Assembly: GCA_036273915.1 (NCBI GenBank)
Contig: DASUGR010000084.1
Coordinates: 1 to 15,543, forward strand
Reading direction: 5' to 3'
From: PLA2 sp036273915
GTDB taxonomy: Bacteria; Planctomycetota; PLA2
Length of the DNA stretch: 15,543 nt
Under the pieces are notes generated by a model, which worked only from the letters and a program-made list of their open reading frames with translations, made no database searches and was not told the origin of the DNA. This document shows positions 12,021 through 15,543 of the stretch, one piece after another; the first letter of the stretch is position 1; every line of letters begins with the position of its first letter. The position numbers and the translations under genes were made by a program.

Positions 12021-15000
12021 TCCGCGACCTCCTCCGCGAGCGCGTCCTCGTCCTCGACGGGGCGATGGGCACCGAGATCCAGGCGCGCCAGCTCACGGCG
12101 GACGACTTCGGCGGCGCCGCCTACGAGGGCTGCAACGAGCACCTGAACCTCACGCGCCCCGACGTGATCGCGTCGATCCACAGGGGCTACCTCGAGGCGG
12201 GCGCGGACATCATCGAGACGAACACGTTCGGCTCGACGCCGCTCGTGCTCGCGGAGTACGACCTCGCAACCCGCGCGCGCGAGATCACGGTCGCGGGCGC
12301 GCGCCTCGCGCGCGAGCTCGCGGACGCCCACGCGACCGCCGCGAAGCCGCGGTTCGTCGCGGGCTCGATGGGCCCGACGACGAAGGCGATCTCGGTGACC
12401 GGCGGCGTGACGTTCGAGGAGCTGGTCAGGACGTTCGCCGCGCAGGCGGAAGCGCTCGTGGAGGGCGGCGTCGACTACCTGCTCATCGAGACCGCGCAGG
12501 ACACCCGCAACATCAAGGCTGCCCTGCTCGGGGCAAGGGAGGGGAGCGCGAGGGGAGGGCGGGACGTGCCGGTCGCGGTCAGCGGCACGATCGAGGCGAC
12601 GGGCACGATGCTCGCCGGCCAGACCGCCGACGCGCTCGCCGTGAGCCTCGCCCATGCGGACCTCCTCTACCTCGGGCTCAACTGCGCGACCGGCCCCGAC
12701 TTCATGACCGACCACCTCCGCGCGATCTCGGAGCTCTGCCGCACGTTCACCGCCTGCGTGCCCAACGCTGGCCTGCCGGACGAGAACGGCTGCTACCTCG
12801 AGACGCCCGGGACGATCGCACGCGTGCTGGAGCGGTTCGTCGACGAGGGCTGGGTGAACGTCGTCGGCGGCTGCTGCGGCACGACGGCGAAGCACATCGC
12901 GGCGCTCGCGCGGATGGTCGAGGGCAAGCGGCCGCGCACGCCGGCGTCCTTCCGGCGGACGCTCGTGAGCGGCCTCGAGACGGTCGAGGCGGAGGACTCG
13001 AACCGCCCGCTCCTCGTCGGCGAGCGCACGAACGTGCTCGGCAGCCGCAAGTTCAAGCGGCTCGTCGCGGAGGGCGCCTTCGAGGAGGCCGCCGAGATCG
13101 CGCGGAAGCAGGTCAAGGGCGGCGCGCAGGTGATCGACGTCTGCCTCCAGGACCCGGACCGCGACGAGAAGGCGGACATGCGCGCGTTCCTCGCGCGCGT
13201 CACGCGCATGGTCAAGGCGCCGCTGATGATCGACTCGACGGACGCGGACGTGATCGCGGAGTCGCTCACGTGGTGCCAGGGCAAGGCGATCATCAACTCG
13301 GTCAACCTCGAGGACGGCATCGAGCGGTTCGAGCGCGTGGTGCCGCTGGCGCGGAGGTTCGGCGCGGCGCTCGTCGTCGGCTGCATCGACGAGAAGGGCA
13401 TGGCGGTCACGCGCCGACGAAAGCTCGAGGTCGCGGAGCGCTCGCACCGGATCCTCACGGGGGACTTCGGCGTCGACCCGAGCGACATCCTCTTCGACGC
13501 GCTCGTGTTCCCGTGCGGCACCGGCGACCAGACCTACCTCGGCTCGGCGCGCGAGACGGTCGAGGGAATCCGCCTCATCAAGGAGAGGCTCGGCGCGAAG
13601 ACGATCCTCGGCGTGTCGAACGTGTCGTTCGGCCTGCCGGCGGCGGGCCGCGAGGTCGTGAACACGGTCTTCCTGCACGACTGCACGAAGGCGGGTCTCG
13701 ACCTCGCGATCGTCAACGCGGAGAAGCTCGAGCGGTACGCGTCCCTCGACGGGGCGGAGCGGCGGCTCGCGGAGGAGGTCCTCTACGAGACGTCCGACGC
13801 ATCGCTCGCACGCTTCACCGAGCACTTCCGCGCGGCGCGCGCCCCCGGACCCCCTGTCGCCTCCCTCACCCCGGACGAGACGCTCGCGCGCTGCATCGTC
13901 GACGGCACCAAGGAGGGCCTCGTCCCGGCGCTCGACAGGAAGCTCGCCGAGGGCATGAAGCCGCTCGACATCATCAACGGCCCCCTGATGAAGGGGATGG
14001 ACGAGGTCGGCCGGCTCTTCAACGACAACCAGCTGATCGTCGCCGAGGTGCTGCAGTCGGCCGAGGCGATGAAGGCGGCCGTCTCGCATCTCGAGCCGCA
14101 CATGGAGAAGGAAGAGGGAGGGGTCCGGGGGACCGTGATCCTCGCGACCGTCAAGGGCGACGTCCACGACATCGGGAAGAACCTCGTGGACATCATCCTG
14201 TCGAACAACGGCTTCAAGGTCGTGAACCTGGGCATCAAGGTGCCGCCGTTCGACCTCGTCGAGGCGATCGCGAGGCATCAGCCCGACATCGTGGGGCTCT
14301 CGGGGCTCCTCGTGAAGTCCGCGCAGCAGATGGTCGTGACCGCGGAGGAGCTGTCGGTGCACGGGAAGTGCCCGCCGCTGCTCGTCGGCGGCGCGGCGCT
14401 CACGCGCGCGTTCACGCGGCGGCGGATCGCGCCGAAGTACAAGGGCATGACGCTCTACGCGAAGGACGCGATGGACGGCCTCGAGCTCGCGAACCGGCTG
14501 CGGGATCCCCAGGCGCGGCCCGCGCTGGAGCGCCTCGTGCGCGACGAGGAGGCGAAGTACCCGGCGGAGGAGGAGCGCGTTCCGGCGCCGGTGAGGGGCG
14601 TGCCGTCGCCGGTCGCGCGCGTCGCGCCCCCGGAACCCCCCGATTTCGAGCGCCACGTGATGAAGCTCCCGCTCGAGGAGGTGTGGCGCTTCATCAACCC
14701 GCAGATGCTCTACGGCCGTCACCTGGGCCTCAAGGGGCGCTTCGAGGAGCTGCTGGAAAGGGGCGACGAGAAGGCGCGGATGCTGCGCGACGTGGTCGAG
14801 GCGGCGAAGGCGGACGCGCGCGGCTGGATGGCTGCGCGCGCGGTGTGGCGGTTCTTCGCGGCGCACGGCGACGGCGAGACGGTGCGCGTGGCCGGCGAGG
14901 CGCTGACGTTCCCGCGGCAGAAGGGCGGCGAGCGGCTGTGCCTTGCGGACTTCGTGGGCGAGAAGGACGTGCTCTGCCTCTTCGCGGTGACGGCGGGCGC

Positions 15001-15373
15001 GGGCGTGCGCGAGCGCGCGGAGGCGTGGAAGGCGAAGGGCGAGTTCGTGCGGAGCCACGCGGTGCAGGCGCTCGCGATCGAAACGGCGGAGGCGGCGGCG
15101 GAGTGGCTGCATTCGAAGCTGCGGGGGCTCTGGGGGTTCCCGGACGCGCCGGAGATGGCGATGCTCGACCGGTTCCGCGCGAAGTACCGGGGGAAACGGT
15201 ACAGCTTCGGCTACCCGGCGTGCCCGGACCTCGCGATGCAGGAGGTGCTGTGGCGGCTGATCGACCCCTTGGAGATCGGCATCGCGCTGACCGACGGCCA
15301 CATGATGGACCCGGAAGCGTCTGTGTCCGCGCTCGTGCTCCACCACCCGGAAGCCCGCTACTTCGCCTCCTAG
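12017..15373 (+). CDS. metH: cobalamin-dependent methionine synthase MetH, short activation domain
   Basis: An 1118-residue enzyme that makes methionine from homocysteine and 5-methyltetrahydrofolate through methylcobalamin, in the cytoplasm. Homocysteine domain 1-310: DGAMGT (14-19) and zinc ligands C223 (GLNCATGP), C286 and C287 (GGCCGTT). Folate domain about 330-600: GERTN (335-339), VSNVSFGLP. Cap 615-700, then the B12 domain with D715-x-H717-x-x-G720 (H717 is the lower cobalt ligand), S762 and G791-G792. Activation domain about 875-1118 with RYSFGYPACP (1061-1070) for SAM-dependent reactivation. The enzyme is shorter than the E. coli one (1227), mainly in this last domain: it ends just after the HPEARYF segment, and the histidine after CP is replaced (CPDL). 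Start is ATG 12017, overlapping the sahR stop, with AAGGAGG at 12006-12012. Confidence 0.97.
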   Translation: MIRDLLRERVLVLDGAMGTEIQARQLTADDFGGAAYEGCNEHLNLTRPDVIASIHRGYLEAGADIIETNTFGSTPLVLAEYDLATRAREITVAGARLARELADAHATAAKPRFVAGSMGPTTKAISVTGGVTFEELVRTFAAQAEALVEGGVDYLLIETAQDTRNIKAALLGAREGSARGGRDVPVAVSGTIEATGTMLAGQTADALAVSLAHADLLYLGLNCATGPDFMTDHLRAISELCRTFTACVPNAGLPDENGCYLETPGTIARVLERFVDEGWVNVVGGCCGTTAKHIAALARMVEGKRPRTPASFRRTLVSGLETVEAEDSNRPLLVGERTNVLGSRKFKRLVAEGAFEEAAEIARKQVKGGAQVIDVCLQDPDRDEKADMRAFLARVTRMVKAPLMIDSTDADVIAESLTWCQGKAIINSVNLEDGIERFERVVPLARRFGAALVVGCIDEKGMAVTRRRKLEVAERSHRILTGDFGVDPSDILFDALVFPCGTGDQTYLGSARETVEGIRLIKERLGAKTILGVSNVSFGLPAAGREVVNTVFLHDCTKAGLDLAIVNAEKLERYASLDGAERRLAEEVLYETSDASLARFTEHFRAARAPGPPVASLTPDETLARCIVDGTKEGLVPALDRKLAEGMKPLDIINGPLMKGMDEVGRLFNDNQLIVAEVLQSAEAMKAAVSHLEPHMEKEEGGVRGTVILATVKGDVHDIGKNLVDIILSNNGFKVVNLGIKVPPFDLVEAIARHQPDIVGLSGLLVKSAQQMVVTAEELSVHGKCPPLLVGGAALTRAFTRRRIAPKYKGMTLYAKDAMDGLELANRLRDPQARPALERLVRDEEAKYPAEEERVPAPVRGVPSPVARVAPPEPPDFERHVMKLPLEEVWRFINPQMLYGRHLGLKGRFEELLERGDEKARMLRDVVEAAKADARGWMAARAVWRFFAAHGDGETVRVAGEALTFPRQKGGERLCLADFVGEKDVLCLFAVTAGAGVRERAEAWKAKGEFVRSHAVQALAIETAEAAAEWLHSKLRGLWGFPDAPEMAMLDRFRAKYRGKRYSFGYPACPDLAMQEVLWRLIDPLEIGIALTDGHMMDPEASVSALVLHHPEARYFAS

Positions 15374-15384
15374 ATACCAACCGT

Positions 15385-15402
15385 ACGGTGCCTGGCTCCC
15401 GT
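15385..15402 (+). repeat. REP-like hairpin just after metH
   Basis: ACGG-T-GCC (15385-15392) pairs with GGC-TC-CCGT (15394-15402) around a single T. It overlaps a 10-bp palindrome ACCGTACGGT (15380-15389). GGTGCCTGGC-type hairpins resemble the REP palindromes often mobilised by RAYT transposases. As the first strong hairpin after the stop, it may also terminate or protect the metH mRNA. Confidence 0.45.
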
Positions 15403-15433
15403 CACCTAACCCGAGTTATTCACGAGTCTCGCG

Positions 15434-15543
15434 GTTCTGGGCGGTCCATCCGGCCGATCTCTGCGTCGCTCCTCCTCGCAGGCTCCTTTGGAGCCAGCTT
15501 CGTCGTCGCTCCTTGATCTCGACCGCCTGTCCTCGCCCAGAAC
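15434..15543. repeat. 110-nt imperfect palindrome, dispersed repeat copy 2
   Basis: The outer arms GTTCTGGGC (15434-15442) and GCCCAGAAC (15535-15543) are perfect inverted repeats, and the centre is GGCTCC-TTT-GGAGCC (15481-15495); both share the same symmetry point near 15488. The middle of the arms pairs poorly. The core and its flanks match copy 1 at 2118-2159 in 34 of 43 columns, with paired changes in the stem. It may be a non-autonomous mobile element, a large REP-type unit or a structured RNA. It runs to the last base of the window, so it may extend further. Confidence 0.6.

Noticed and set aside
11870..15346. A 1158-codon reverse frame antisense to metH
   Set aside because: Composition is typical of a GC shadow (Arg, Leu, Glu, His, Asp) and it crosses all of the well-conserved metH.
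15434..15543. Integron attC site
   Set aside because: The outer arms do not carry the RYYYAAC/GTTRRRY core sites and no integrase or cassette arrangement is present.

Overview
This is a high-GC bacterial window (C/G dominate third codon positions), probably from an environmental lineage with a Gram-negative type envelope. It encodes a lipobox lipoprotein with a polyglycine tether and a membrane-anchored protease with a likely periplasmic catalytic domain. Nothing fixes the phylum: Planctomycetota, Myxococcota, Acidobacteriota and related candidate phyla would all fit. There are no rRNA or tRNA genes, CRISPR arrays or transposase genes.

Layout. 1-537 (-) is the N-terminus of an M1-type metallopeptidase cut by the window edge. 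A BtpA/SgcQ-family TIM-barrel protein (611-1411, +) is divergent from it and overlaps tail-to-tail with a HAD phosphatase (1368-2006, -). 2007-2374 has no gene but is packed with inverted repeats. 2375-6191 (-) is a tightly coupled four-gene signalling operon, in transcription order: HU-like/pseudo-receiver/HATPase fusion; STAS/zinc-ribbon/HATPase-like fusion; stand-alone GspE/PilB N-terminal (MshEN-like) protein; membrane SpoIIE-type PP2C phosphatase. Its genes are 3 nt apart or share GTGA overlaps. 6192-6762 is a relatively AT-richer leader/regulatory gap with a candidate promoter, an AT-rich palindrome and a G-quadruplex-like tract. 6763-8874 (-) is an IPT/TIG lipoprotein with Asp-rich repeats. 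9098-10663 (+) is a degenerate-FHA/TM/coiled-coil/trypsin-like protease. 10733-11020 (-) is a small GIY-YIG-like protein. 11106-15373 (+) is a SahR-like ArsR-methyltransferase regulator translationally coupled to metH. The window ends in a REP-like hairpin and a 110-nt imperfect palindrome.

How the genes work together. The four-gene operon has the parts of a partner-switching system (RsbW-like kinase, STAS antagonist, PP2C phosphatase), but the kinase is fused to a nucleoid-protein-like domain and the STAS protein carries a zinc ribbon and a second ATPase-like fold. No sigma factor is in view. This is the best candidate here for an undescribed system. The sahR-metH pair is a compact SAM-cycle unit: an S-adenosylhomocysteine-sensing repressor, a palindromic operator across its own promoter and start codon, and methionine synthase as the target.
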